From Peptoniphilaceae bacterium (GTDB lineage Bacteria > Bacillota > Clostridia > Tissierellales > Peptoniphilaceae), in contig CAJUSY010000023.1 in NCBI GenBank assembly GCA_910589545.1, positions 1-64,000 of the forward strand: DNA of 64,000 nt, written 5' to 3'. Below are positions 27,316 to 36,405 of this stretch, piece by piece. A program made the translations under genes and the position numbers. The notes beneath the pieces were generated by a model, which was not told the origin of the DNA, did no database searches, and saw nothing but the letters and a program-made list of their open reading frames with translations. Within the stretch, counting starts at the first letter, position 1; every line of letters starts with the position of its first letter.

Positions 27316-27570
27316 GTGAAATAAAAGTAGATTACCAGTTTTGCTAAGATTGCATTGAAACAAACCAAAAACATCGTAAACAAGCGAATCATTCGAAAAA
27401 AATTGTTTTAAATTCAAGCGAAATGAAACGTTAAAAAATTGCACTGTTTGAGCGTCAGCGAGTTTGCAATTTTAGTTTCATGAGCGATGAATTTATCAAT
27501 TTTTGTAGACAGATGAGCGGTTTACGAGTTTTTGTGTTTCCCTTGTCCCTGTGAAACGTATATGTCTTGA
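27316..27570. repeat. Structured repeat, copy 4
   Basis: The first 225 or so bases match copy 3 almost exactly. It then diverges and fades out just before the CdaR-like gene at 27611. It completes the non-coding stretch 26546-27610, in which I see no gene. Confidence 0.85.
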
Positions 27571-27610
27571 ACTTCATTATTTCAATGAATTGTGTCAATA
27601 ATAATTTTCC

Positions 27611-28693
27611 CTAGTTCAATATAAATGCCAAGTACAATCTTATAAAATCCTCTACATTTCTAGGGTCAAGTCCTGTGATATCTTTGAGTTTGTTCAGCCT
27701 GTACTGAACGGTGTTTTTGTGTACGAACAAATCCTCCGCGCATTTTGTGATGCTTTGGTTATTTGTCGCATAAATTTTGATTAAATCCTTGTAAATATTG
27801 TAGTCTTCATCAGAAATATCCTTTAGTACAACTTTTTTAAATTTTTTTATTCTCTCTTTTTTGATACTTCCAAGTAAAATTCCCAAATCCAAGGTAGAAT
27901 AATCCACAACGCAGTCTTTTCTTTGTATATTATCCAACCAATCCAGTGCAACCATGCAGTTATCGTAATTCTTCTTAAATTGGTTAATCATTTTGAATGA
28001 ACCGCTAATACCGAAATACACTCTGCTGTATATGGCATCGTGGATTTGATTTCTGATTTTTTCAAGTTTTTTCTTGATTATAATTTTGTCTACGTTGTTG
28101 GCAAGAATCACGATCTCCCCATAAAATACACTGTATACAAAATTATTGGACAAATTATTCTCCAAGATTTTGTAGATTTGGTCGGAGTCTTTCAACAAAA
28201 ATCTATTATCAGAGTTTTTGCCGACTATTACATATTTTTCATCTTCACTTTCCAAATACCTGTATAAGCCATAATCATCTAATTCATTTATCAAACTTTC
28301 AAACAAATACTTGTTCATGTCTTTTTTCTTCAATCTGTTTTTCTCAACGAGTTGTTCTTTGACGAGTATTTCGGTCATTTTTTTGATGATATTGCCGTAT
28401 TTCATAACTTCGTCTTTGTTTCCAGTGATGCCGATAACGGCGATAATCTCTCCGTCGATTGTAACCGGTATATTAATTCCCTTCTTAGCTCCAACGTATT
28501 CTTTTTCATTATCTACAAAAATTGTTTTGTTTTGCTTCACGCATTCCTTAGCAGCTTCGTGATAAGTGCCAATTCTATTTGAATTTGTAGAATAAATAAT
28601 ATATCCTTCTTGGTCGAAAAAGTTCAAATCGTAATTAATAACATCTTTTAATTTTTCTACTATCATTTTTGCTGTGTGGTCAGAAATTCTCAT
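27611..28693 (-). CDS. CdaR/PucR-family transcriptional regulator
   Basis: This 360-aa regulator has an N-terminal sugar-diacid recognition domain (about residues 1-130) and a C-terminal PucR-type helix-turn-helix (CAEDLFVHKNTVQYRLNKL, about residue 315 on). This is the plan of CdaR, which senses glycerate or related diacids and activates their use. It is divergent from glycerate kinase and a GntP permease across a 103-bp gap, which makes those two genes its likely targets. The effector is inferred from family and neighbours. Confidence 0.9.
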   Translation of the reverse strand: MRISDHTAKMIVEKLKDVINYDLNFFDQEGYIIYSTNSNRIGTYHEAAKECVKQNKTIFVDNEKEYVGAKKGINIPVTIDGEIIAVIGITGNKDEVMKYGNIIKKMTEILVKEQLVEKNRLKKKDMNKYLFESLINELDDYGLYRYLESEDEKYVIVGKNSDNRFLLKDSDQIYKILENNLSNNFVYSVFYGEIVILANNVDKIIIKKKLEKIRNQIHDAIYSRVYFGISGSFKMINQFKKNYDNCMVALDWLDNIQRKDCVVDYSTLDLGILLGSIKKERIKKFKKVVLKDISDEDYNIYKDLIKIYATNNQSITKCAEDLFVHKNTVQYRLNKLKDITGLDPRNVEDFIRLYLAFILN

Positions 28694-28773
28694 TTGTTCT
28701 CCATAATAATAAATTTATTTAATCATTTAACATTATTATTACATAAAACATACATTTATGCAATCGTTTGTTG

Positions 28774-28779
28774 TAAAAT
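28774..28779 (+). promoter_or_regulatory. Possible -10 of the glycerate kinase promoter
   Basis: TAAAAT lies 18 bp before the glycerate kinase ATG, with TAGGAGG between them. No good -35 is visible upstream, as expected if the divergent CdaR-like activator is needed. Confidence 0.35.
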
Positions 28780-28796
28780 TTAAATAGGAGGTTTTT

Positions 28797-29927
28797 ATGG
28801 ATATATTAGTATTGATAGACTCTTTTAAAGGCAGTTTGAGTTCTTTGGAAGCAGGAGAAATCATCAAAAAAGCTTGTGAGAAAGATCCTTCAAACAAAGT
28901 AATAGTAAAACCTGTTGCTGACGGTGGAGAAGGAACTATTGAGTCATTAAAGGATATTAAAAACGCTAAAATAGTTGAAGTTGATGTACATAATCCATTG
29001 ATGCAACATCACACAGCTAGATATTTAATCGTAGATGATAAACTTGCAATTATGGAAATGAGTGAATCCAGCGGACTTACGCTTATAAAAGATAACTTGG
29101 ATCCAATGAATGCTACGACATTTGGTGTTGGAGATATGATAAAAGACGCTTTGGATAAAAATATAAGAGAATTTATCATTGGAATTGGTGGCTCTGCAAC
29201 TACAGATGGTGGCATGGGAATGCTAAGAAGTTTGGGAGTAAGATTTTACGACAAAAACGGCATCGAAATCTCAAACGGTCCAATAGGAATTATAGATTTG
29301 GAAACAATTGATATGGATAATTTCGATGAAAGACTTAAGGAATGCACATTCCAAATAGCTTGTGATGTCGACAATCCATTGTGTGGACAACGTGGATCGG
29401 CAAGAGTATTTGCCCCACAAAAAGGAGCAACCCCAAAACAAGTTGAAGAGTTGGATAAACTTTTGGGTAAATATCATGAAGTTACTAAAAAAGTTATTCG
29501 TGATGCAAATGATACGATTGAAGGAGCTGGTGCTGCTGGTGGTTTGGGATATGCCTTCAAAAATTATTTGAATGCAGAATTAAAACCAGGAATTGAAATA
29601 ATTCTGGAAATGCTTGGAGCAGATGAGTTAATCAAAAATTCTGATTTGGTTATCACAGGCGAAGGCAAGATGGATTTTCAAACTTCTATGGGAAAAACTC
29701 CTGTTGGAATTGCAAAGCTCGCAAAGAAATATAACAAAAAAGTCATCGCTTTTTGCGGAGTTTGTGATAACGATGCAGTCTCTGTTAATGAAAGAGGAAT
29801 CGATGCATTCTTTCCTATTCTAAATAAATGTATGGGAACAAATGAAGCTATGGATAAAAAAGTTTCAGAAGAAAACTTGTACAGAAGTGTTGACCAAGTA
29901 ATGAAATTAATAAATTTATGGAGGTAG
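28797..29927 (+). CDS. glxK: Glycerate kinase
   Basis: The enzyme phosphorylates glycerate and feeds it into glycolysis. The 376-aa product has the GarK/GlxK family segments: the N-terminal DSFKGSLSSLEAGEII, KPVADGGEGTIESL, the central IGIGGSATTDGGMGMLRSLG, and the C-terminal VITGEGKMDFQTSMGKTP. Length is normal. It has an ideal TAGGAGG site and is followed one base after its stop by the permease gene. Whether the product is 2- or 3-phosphoglycerate depends on subclass and cannot be told here. Confidence 0.94.
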   Translation: MDILVLIDSFKGSLSSLEAGEIIKKACEKDPSNKVIVKPVADGGEGTIESLKDIKNAKIVEVDVHNPLMQHHTARYLIVDDKLAIMEMSESSGLTLIKDNLDPMNATTFGVGDMIKDALDKNIREFIIGIGGSATTDGGMGMLRSLGVRFYDKNGIEISNGPIGIIDLETIDMDNFDERLKECTFQIACDVDNPLCGQRGSARVFAPQKGATPKQVEELDKLLGKYHEVTKKVIRDANDTIEGAGAAGGLGYAFKNYLNAELKPGIEIILEMLGADELIKNSDLVITGEGKMDFQTSMGKTPVGIAKLAKKYNKKVIAFCGVCDNDAVSVNERGIDAFFPILNKCMGTNEAMDKKVSEENLYRSVDQVMKLINLWR

Positions 29928-29928
29928 T

Positions 29929-31194
29929 ATGGACAACGTAACATTTTCAACGATTGGAGCATTGATAGGCTTAGCGTTATCAATTTTTCTAATCATAAAA
30001 AACTTCCACGCAACTTACGCACTTATCATAGGCGCTTTGGTTGGTGGACTTATCGGTGGAGGCGGACTTGTTGGAACAGTGTCTGCCATGGTAAAAGGTT
30101 CTGAATCAATGATGAGTTCAGTTCTAAGAATTATGACGAGTGGTATTTTGGCAGGCTGTTTGGTTAAAACGGGCGCCGCAGAAAAAATCGCAGACACGAT
30201 TATCAAAAAATTAGGCGAACAAAAAGCTTTGATTGCTATCGCGATTTCTACGATGATTATCTGTGCTGTCGGTGTATTCATCGACATTTCAGTTATCACT
30301 TGTGCACCAATAGCCCTTGCAGTTGGTAAGAAGTCAAATCTTTCCAAATCAAGCATTTTATTGGCTATGATTGGTGGCGGAAAAGCGGGTAACGTCATCA
30401 GCCCTAACCCAAACACTATTGCAACTGCTGAAGGATTCAAACTAAATCTTACATCATTGATGTATGTAAATATCATTCCTGCAATTTGCGCATTAATCGT
30501 AACTATTATTATTGCAATGGCATTAGCAAAAAAGAAAACAGATGTCATAGATTCAAGTGATTTGGAATCTTCTGAAAGAACAAACTTGCCAAGTTTCTTC
30601 GCATCAATTATTGGTCCTATTACTGTAATTGTTTTATTGGCACTTAGACCACTTGCCAAAATCACAATCGACCCATTGATTGCACTTCCTTTGGGAGGAT
30701 TTGTGTGCTTATTAGCTACAAAAGAAACAAAGAACACCAAAGAATATGTCAACTACGGTTTCTCAAAAATAATCGGAGTTTGCGCACTTTTAATCGGTAC
30801 AGGGACAATAGCAGGAATTATCAAAAATTCAACACTACAAACTGATATGATTAATTTGATTACTGCATTTAATCTTCCTGCATTTATACTTGCTCCAGTA
30901 GCGGGTATTTTAATGGGAGGTGCCACAGCAAGTACAACTGCTGGAAGTACAATAGCATCTCAAACATTCGCCAAATCATTAATCGATGCAAATGTAACTG
31001 CACTAAATGCTGGTGCTATGGTTCATGCAGGTGCTACAGTTATCGACTCACTTCCTCACGGATCATTTTTCCATGCAACTGGTGGATCTGTCAAGATGTC
31101 TATCGCTGACAGATTAAAAATCATTCCTTACGAAGCAGCAGTAGGTTTGACTACTACAATCGCATCAGTTTTAATATATTTAATTACAAAATAA
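29929..31194 (+). CDS. GntP-family permease (probable glycerate or gluconate carrier)
   Basis: This 421-aa carrier of the gluconate:H+ symporter family has about 12 membrane helices. Family-type segments include FIDISVITCAPIALAVGKK, a glycine-rich MIGGGKAGNVISPNPNT loop, and MGGATASTTAGSTIASQ in the second half. The Shine-Dalgarno GGAGG lies in the last codons of glycerate kinase, so the two are made together. The gene context argues for glycerate as substrate rather than gluconate. The short terminator after it closes the operon. Confidence 0.9.
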   Translation: MDNVTFSTIGALIGLALSIFLIIKNFHATYALIIGALVGGLIGGGGLVGTVSAMVKGSESMMSSVLRIMTSGILAGCLVKTGAAEKIADTIIKKLGEQKALIAIAISTMIICAVGVFIDISVITCAPIALAVGKKSNLSKSSILLAMIGGGKAGNVISPNPNTIATAEGFKLNLTSLMYVNIIPAICALIVTIIIAMALAKKKTDVIDSSDLESSERTNLPSFFASIIGPITVIVLLALRPLAKITIDPLIALPLGGFVCLLATKETKNTKEYVNYGFSKIIGVCALLIGTGTIAGIIKNSTLQTDMINLITAFNLPAFILAPVAGILMGGATASTTAGSTIASQTFAKSLIDANVTALNAGAMVHAGATVIDSLPHGSFFHATGGSVKMSIADRLKIIPYEAAVGLTTTIASVLIYLITK

Positions 31195-31209
31195 TTTTTC
31201 TCAAAACTA

Positions 31210-31246
31210 AAGGCTATGAGTTATTTGCTCATAGCCTTGTTTTTAT
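31210..31246. terminator. Terminator between the glycerate operon and the ABC-2 exporter
   Basis: A perfect 11-bp stem (AAGGCTATGAG / CTCATAGCCTT) with a 7-nt loop is followed by GTTTTTATTT. It separates converging transcripts. Confidence 0.85.
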
Positions 31247-32355
31247 TTGTTGATATTATCGTTGCCTTTTGGTTTCGCCAATACAGAAATTATTATAAAC
31301 AAAACTGAAAATCCCAAAATAATCATCATGTTTGGCAATATTTTTGAAATCTGTGGACTTTCCATCAAAATATTGTTGTTTTGAATATAGTAAAATCCCG
31401 GGAAAATTCTTCCTATAGTCAACGCAGTTTTCCCTAGTAATTCTTGTGGAACAAATGCCCCACACAAGAACGAAGAGCCCAATGATACAACATTCATAAC
31501 TCCCTGAACAGTATTTGAATCTTTGATTAAGTTAGCTATCATAACAGCCATTGAAACGACTGAAATCGTGAAGACAAATGAATTTAGCATCATCAATTTA
31601 ACGTGAGTTTGTTTAAAATCGTATTTGTACATCACGCAGAAAAGTATCATGTAAATCACCCATAACACAATCCCTGTCACGATGTGACCCAACATCATTT
31701 CCATATTTATCTTAGACCTTGGACACGCCGATACGTTGTTTCTCATAAGTATGGATTGTTTTTTGTTAACCTTGACTATTGTTGAAACTATCAGAATAAC
31801 TTGTGCCAAAAGAACGTAGTTCAAGAAATTAAAATACGAATTTGAAGTATCTCTTCTATTATCCTTCAAACCTTTTTTAATACTCACATCAAACTTCTTG
31901 TTCAAATCATCGTTCGCATTTTTAATAGCTTCATCTTCAGTAAATCCGCCTTTTTTATAAGAATTTACTTGACTGAGATAAATATTTATCTTTTCTTTTA
32001 TATCCATAGCGTAAATATTATCCGGAGCAATTTTGTATTGTACTTTTTTTGTATTGTCAAAATCTTCTGGAATAACTATAGCCGCACTAATAATATTGTA
32101 GAAAAGTTTGTCCTCTACGATAGATTCGTCCATCTTTACGATTTTTGCGTTTTTATCCAAATAATCATACAAAGATTTTGAAAGCTTAGTATTTGCCTTA
32201 TCTTGAACATAAATGCTAACATCTACTGATTTGTAGTCCGTTTGTTTCGTGGTTTTAGTAGCAAAACTCATCACCACCAAAAATATTATCGTGTATAAAA
32301 GTATGGAGGTTTTGTGTGCCCATGCTATTTTAAAATAATTCTTAAAGACTTTCAT
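31243..32355 (-). CDS. ABC-2 type permease, second subunit
   Basis: This 370-aa membrane subunit has one N-terminal helix, a large extracytoplasmic domain (about residues 40-175) and five C-terminal helices, the usual ABC-2/DrrB-like plan of exporters. The C-terminal SLGSSFLCGAFVPQELLG segment is typical of the family. It overlaps the first permease gene by 14 bp and is the last gene of a three-gene operon with the ATPase. Substrate unknown; such sets export drugs, lipids or antimicrobial peptides. Confidence 0.88.
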   Translation of the reverse strand: MKVFKNYFKIAWAHKTSILLYTIIFLVVMSFATKTTKQTDYKSVDVSIYVQDKANTKLSKSLYDYLDKNAKIVKMDESIVEDKLFYNIISAAIVIPEDFDNTKKVQYKIAPDNIYAMDIKEKINIYLSQVNSYKKGGFTEDEAIKNANDDLNKKFDVSIKKGLKDNRRDTSNSYFNFLNYVLLAQVILIVSTIVKVNKKQSILMRNNVSACPRSKINMEMMLGHIVTGIVLWVIYMILFCVMYKYDFKQTHVKLMMLNSFVFTISVVSMAVMIANLIKDSNTVQGVMNVVSLGSSFLCGAFVPQELLGKTALTIGRIFPGFYYIQNNNILMESPQISKILPNMMIILGFSVLFIIISVLAKPKGNDNINK

Positions 32356-33439
32356 ACTCTTTACCTCTCATCAAAAACAGTGACGCCACTATAAAAAACA
32401 CAGTGATTGCCAAAAGATTCAACATATCGTAATTAAATCTTCTCAACGAGTCGTAGTAATAAAGTGAGTACACAGCATCTGTAACCACTGCTACTGGATT
32501 TATTTTGTTGATAATAGGGATGTTCTCTGCGATTAATACCTTTATCTCAGGAACCATCATTCCCGCCAAAAAAGACATAAGCATAGTAAGTGCTATACCT
32601 ATTCCGATTTTAGTATCAAGACTTTTTCTGTTGGACACTCCGATTAAAATTCCAAATGTCACCCCACAGAGCGAAGAAACGCTCGAAAGTCCAACCACAA
32701 GCCCCATTCTATCTCCAAATTCTACTTTTAACCCGTATTTTAAATACGCGATAAATATTACAGTTATTAAGAAATTAATTATCCAACTTACAAGAACTGA
32801 TGCAGAAAGCATGGTACTTTTTTTAGTTGGAGAAACTGCATTTCTCTTGGCATTGGTAGACAAGTTCGCTTCGTATTGGAAACTAACAAAAAGCCCCCAC
32901 ATATACCCGTAAATAGTCGTCATACCCAAAAGAGTGTAGAAGAACACATTGACAGGATCCATGTTTTTTCTGGAAATATCTTGGATGTGATCTTCCACCC
33001 CAAGAATTTTTCCAATATCCGCTGTCGGATTCTTATTCATTATCTTAGTTATCATCGACACTTTTTGAGTATATGCATTCATAATCGTCTCCACGATTGT
33101 CTCCGAAATCCCAGATTTTTTAGTGTAGATTTTATCCATGGAATGAATGTAGGCTTTTACATCTTCGTTTTTATTCAAAATATCTTCGCTATCAGATTCT
33201 ACAACCTTGAAATATTTCTCTTTTTCCATATCATTCATGAAACTTTTAAAATATTCATCTTGCATAAGAGTTTCATTGACAGCTACATCAATAGTTTTGA
33301 ATTTGGAGTTTTCAGTAATATTTCCAAATGCAAGCTTAAAGAAAATCCCCAGCACAATTGGGAACAAAAGCGCCCAAAAAAGCATTGCTCGCTGCCTCAA
33401 AAGTACCTTGAATGTATTTTTAAATGAATGAACAAACAT
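32342..33439 (-). CDS. ABC-2 type permease, first subunit
   Basis: This 365-aa partner of the previous subunit has the same layout: a first helix (AMLFWALLFPIVLGIFFKLAF), an extracytoplasmic domain and five C-terminal helices, with FLAGMMVPEIKVLIAENIP near the end. The two permeases are diverged paralogues expected to form a heterodimer. The gene begins just after the ATPase gene stop. Confidence 0.88.
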   Translation of the reverse strand: MFVHSFKNTFKVLLRQRAMLFWALLFPIVLGIFFKLAFGNITENSKFKTIDVAVNETLMQDEYFKSFMNDMEKEKYFKVVESDSEDILNKNEDVKAYIHSMDKIYTKKSGISETIVETIMNAYTQKVSMITKIMNKNPTADIGKILGVEDHIQDISRKNMDPVNVFFYTLLGMTTIYGYMWGLFVSFQYEANLSTNAKRNAVSPTKKSTMLSASVLVSWIINFLITVIFIAYLKYGLKVEFGDRMGLVVGLSSVSSLCGVTFGILIGVSNRKSLDTKIGIGIALTMLMSFLAGMMVPEIKVLIAENIPIINKINPVAVVTDAVYSLYYYDSLRRFNYDMLNLLAITVFFIVASLFLMRGKEYESL

Positions 33440-33440
33440 T

Positions 33441-34379
33441 TTAATCCCTCAAATCTTTACCAGTTAATTCCAAGAACACATCATTAAGGCTTGGTTTTTC
33501 AACATTTAAAGAACTATATTGAATATTTTCCTCGTCGAGAAGTTTAATCAACTTCATTAAATATCCATCACCGTGTGCAAAGTCCAGTTTTACTGAACCA
33601 TCCTTGTTTTCAAAATCCAATAAATGAGGAAGTGATTTTATTTTATTGATAATATCTTCATTCAAATTCTCACAAGTAAAACTGATTTTTTCATTCATCT
33701 CAATCATATCTTTGAGTTGTTCAGAAGTACCTTTTGCGATAACCTTGCCCTTGTCTATAATGACGATATCATCGCACAAAAAGTCAACTTCGTCCATGTA
33801 ATGCGATGTGTAAATTATAGTGGAGCCTTCTTTGTTTAATTTTTTTATTCCCTCCAGAATATTGTTTCTAGATTGTGGGTCGACAGCAACTGTAGGTTCG
33901 TCAAGAATTATAATTTCAGGTTTGTGAGCAATTCCACATGCAATGTTAAGTCTTCTTAATAAACCACCCGATAACTTCTTAGGCTTGAACTTCACAAAAT
34001 CGTTAAGACTTACCAACTCCAACGCCCTTTCAACCAGTTTTTTTCGTTCATTCTTATCTTGTATATATAATCCACAAAAATAGTCTATGTTTTCGTAAAC
34101 TGATAATTCATCATACACAGCCACATCTTGGAACACTACGCCTATTTTCTTTTTGATATCATACGCATCAGCAGACATTTCTTTGCCAAAAATCTTGACA
34201 CTGCCAGCATCCTTTTTCAAAAGCGACAATATGCAGTTGATAGTTGTGGATTTTCCGCTACCATTTGGCCCAAGCAGTCCAAGTATCTCTCCTTTTTTTA
34301 CATCCAAATCCAAATTATCCACCGCAGTGAGTTCCTTGTATTTTTTAACAAGACCTCTTACCTCAATTAGGTTTTCCAT
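33441..34379 (-). CDS. ABC exporter ATPase (DrrA-like)
   Basis: This 312-aa ATPase powers the two permeases encoded downstream. Walker A is GPNGSGKSTT, the signature is LSGGLLRRLNIACGIA, Walker B gives EIIILDEPTVAVDP and the H-loop is TSHYMDEV. A C-terminal regulatory extension of about 90 residues is typical of DrrA-like exporters. It is the first gene of the operon. A near-palindrome that could be a TetR-type operator lies over its promoter, but no regulator gene is adjacent. Confidence 0.92.
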   Translation of the reverse strand: MENLIEVRGLVKKYKELTAVDNLDLDVKKGEILGLLGPNGSGKSTTINCILSLLKKDAGSVKIFGKEMSADAYDIKKKIGVVFQDVAVYDELSVYENIDYFCGLYIQDKNERKKLVERALELVSLNDFVKFKPKKLSGGLLRRLNIACGIAHKPEIIILDEPTVAVDPQSRNNILEGIKKLNKEGSTIIYTSHYMDEVDFLCDDIVIIDKGKVIAKGTSEQLKDMIEMNEKISFTCENLNEDIINKIKSLPHLLDFENKDGSVKLDFAHGDGYLMKLIKLLDEENIQYSSLNVEKPSLNDVFLELTGKDLRD

Positions 34380-34409
34380 AAGATCCTCCCAAATTTTAAT
34401 TCTATTTAT

Positions 34410-34431
34410 ATTATATAACTAATCAATCAGT
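34410..34431 (-). promoter_or_regulatory. Promoter with possible TetR-type operator
   Basis: On the minus strand a TATAAT (34415-34410) is preceded directly by a 14-bp imperfect palindrome at 34418-34431 (ACTAATCAATCAGT, 10 of 14 symmetric). Its placement between -35 and -10 would suit repression of the ABC-2 exporter. Confidence 0.4.
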
Positions 34432-34497
34432 AATGTGTAAAAAATTTGTAAACAAATTGCAAAATCAATTAAAGAACCCTCCAATTTGTACAAAAAA

Positions 34498-34523
34498 CAG
34501 CACAAAGAATATACTTTATGCTG
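34498..34523 (-). terminator. Terminator after the brnQ remnant
   Basis: A 10-bp stem with one mismatch (CAGCATAAAG / CTTTGTGCTG on the minus strand) is followed by six T. Confidence 0.65.
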
Positions 34524-34534
34524 AATTGTTTCGT

Positions 34535-35024
34535 TTATGCAATTTTTCTTTTATCGTGAACAAAAGCTACAATCCCGAATAATGCCCCAGTAACAATCGC
34601 AGGTATTAGCCATTCGAATCCAACTGAGCTGAAAGGCAAAGTTTTGATTAAAGCTGTAAGCCCTTCAAAAATTTTGAAATTTTGATTCAAAACTTCCACA
34701 AAACTTATCACAAATGTAGCAAAAACTGCTCCTTTGTAAATCATATCGTATTTAATGTATTTTTCAAAAATTCCCAAAAATATAAGTACCATAATAATCG
34801 TATAAACTGTAGATAGAATTGGAACTGCTGCTTTGATTAAACCTTCGACTCCAACTAGTGAAAGCACTCCTGAAACTACAACTGTTTCTAAAACAATCGT
34901 CTTGTATTCCAATTTGTCTTTTTTAATATTCGAGAAGAAATCTCCAGCAATCGCACTAAGCCCAACAGAAGTTGTCAAACAATGCAAATCCTACGATAAT
35001 CACGTCTTTAAACTTTTTATTCAA
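34535..35024 (-). pseudogene. brnQ: Deleted branched-chain amino acid carrier gene
   Basis: BrnQ normally has about 430 residues and imports Leu, Ile and Val with a cation. Here an AGGAGG site and TTG start (35024) lead into a BrnQ-like N-terminus (NKKFKDVIIVGFALF) that stops after 22 codons. The other reading frame then gives about 150 residues of a BrnQ-like C-terminus (CLTTSVGLSAIAGDFF, then LIPAIVTGALFGIV). About 270 codons are missing and the join is out of frame, so no functional carrier can be made. The original promoter region, start and terminator all survive, which points to a recent internal deletion. Confidence 0.75.
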
Positions 35025-35040
35025 GATATCCTCCTATGTA

Positions 35041-35060
35041 TTTCTATGTTTTCATAGAAA
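35041..35060. promoter_or_regulatory. Perfect 8-bp hairpin upstream of the brnQ remnant
   Basis: TTTCTATG and CATAGAAA are separated by four T. The hairpin stands immediately before the brnQ ribosome binding site and may be an operator or leader hairpin. No T-box features are seen. Confidence 0.4.
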
Positions 35061-35167
35061 ATGATTTCATATCTAAATTTTAATTCTAAAGAGTTTTATT
35101 GTCAAATTTATTTATCTCGTTATCAAGATAAAGCTTTAAGTTTTAGTTAGAATACTAAATTTTGCAC

Positions 35168-35201
35168 AAAAAAATCATAGGCCAAATCAATGACCTATGA
35201 T
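35168..35201 (-). terminator. Terminator after the longer TVP38 gene
   Basis: ATCATAGG and CCTATGAT form an 8-bp stem with a 12-nt loop, followed on the minus strand by seven T. Confidence 0.75.
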
Positions 35202-35208
35202 TATAATT

Positions 35209-36393
35209 TTATTCTACTACTTTTCCGCCCTTTTTCGTTTGTTTGTCGTTGTAAACTTTCTTAGCTATACCAATCATGATTGATAATGCGAACAATGTCA
35301 AAAGACCTAGGAAAAGTTTTTGCGCTCCACCAGTCAATGTTCCTCCAACATATGAATAAACAATTGTTGCAGGTAATTGACCAATTCCAGTCGCTATGAA
35401 GAATGACCAGAATCCCATGTTAGTAAGACCTGCTCCATAACTTACAAAGTCGAATGAAACAAATGGTAAAAGTCTACAAATTAATATTGCATATTTCCCG
35501 TATCTTTCAAAAAATACGTCAACACTTTCCATAGCACCTTTGCTTGTTAGTCTTTCAACAGCATCTCTTCCTAAAGCTCTCGCTAAGAAAAAGCAAAGTG
35601 CAGCTCCTGCCATCGCTGATGACCAAGAAAGCATAGCTCCCTTAACCCATCCAAATATTGCAGCATTTGATAAAGTAATCAAGAAAGCTGGAATAGGGGC
35701 CGCAATTGATTGAAGAACCATCAAAATAAATGATACAACTGCTGCTTGTTTTCCGTAAGATCTCAAATATGCTACTACTACATCAGTGTCTAATTTTGAA
35801 ATCGTAGAGAAAGCCTCATTAGTTTTAGCTTTTATTGATGGAACGAAGAAATACAATCCCAATAAAACACCAATAATTACCAAAGCGATAATTCTTTGGA
35901 TTTTTCTCTTGTGTTTAAGTTCGGCTATTTCTTCAGGTGTTTTTTCTTCTCTTAAATCGCTAAGTTTAACTTCTTCTTCTCTCATAGCTTTACGTTCTTC
36001 TCTACTATAATACTTTTGATATTTCTTCTGAGTAAGAACTATATAGAGGTTGATTAGGTTAATCACAACGACAACTATGATTGTAGGAAGTAAAATATTC
36101 TTAACCGGTCCATGATACATTATAAACTCTTTTACGATGTAGATAAGACTTTGAGTTTTCCCACCTATCAGCGCAATTAAGAATATCGCTGCTTCCAAAG
36201 CGAAGAATACATATCTGTTGATATTTGTATAAGCAATTCCTAGTATCAATCCAAAAGCTGTAAAGATAAACATTACTAGCTGCTGGCTAACCATCATTTC
36301 GTAGTTTACATTAAATAATAATAGTAAACAAGTCAAAAACCCGATGGCTACGCCCGTGGTTAAATAATAAAATATCGCCCTTAACTTTTTCAC
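35209..36393 (-). CDS. TVP38/TMEM64 family protein with N-terminal membrane extension
   Basis: This 394-aa protein has a C-terminal TVP38 domain (about residues 165-385) very like the 227-aa protein at 11090-11773: AAPIPAFLITLSNAAIFGW, SAMAGAALCFFLARALGRD and LLPFVSFDFVSYGAGLT. It adds about 160 residues with four membrane helices and a charged linker (EERKAMREEEVKLSDLREE). The start is GTG after AGAGGT. It lies 12 bp downstream of the lipoprotein gene and is probably cotranscribed. The extension resembles a small lipid- or quinone-interacting membrane module, but I cannot name it. Confidence 0.87.
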   Translation of the reverse strand: MKKLRAIFYYLTTGVAIGFLTCLLLLFNVNYEMMVSQQLVMFIFTAFGLILGIAYTNINRYVFFALEAAIFLIALIGGKTQSLIYIVKEFIMYHGPVKNILLPTIIVVVVINLINLYIVLTQKKYQKYYSREERKAMREEEVKLSDLREEKTPEEIAELKHKRKIQRIIALVIIGVLLGLYFFVPSIKAKTNEAFSTISKLDTDVVVAYLRSYGKQAAVVSFILMVLQSIAAPIPAFLITLSNAAIFGWVKGAMLSWSSAMAGAALCFFLARALGRDAVERLTSKGAMESVDVFFERYGKYAILICRLLPFVSFDFVSYGAGLTNMGFWSFFIATGIGQLPATIVYSYVGGTLTGGAQKLFLGLLTLFALSIMIGIAKKVYNDKQTKKGGKVVE

Positions 36394-36405
36394 TCGATAC
36401 CTCTA

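Noticed and set aside
26546..27610. Tandem repeats as a CRISPR array
   Set aside because: The units are about 268 bp with no unique spacers and no cas genes nearby. They are structured repeats, not direct repeats of 24-40 bp.
30015..30752. Long minus-strand open frame opposite the GntP permease
   Set aside because: It is a hydrophobic shadow of the permease gene with no ribosome site and no family features.
32876..33427. Plus-strand open frame opposite the ABC-2 permease
   Set aside because: It lacks a ribosome binding site and any domain pattern, and the permease on the other strand is clear.
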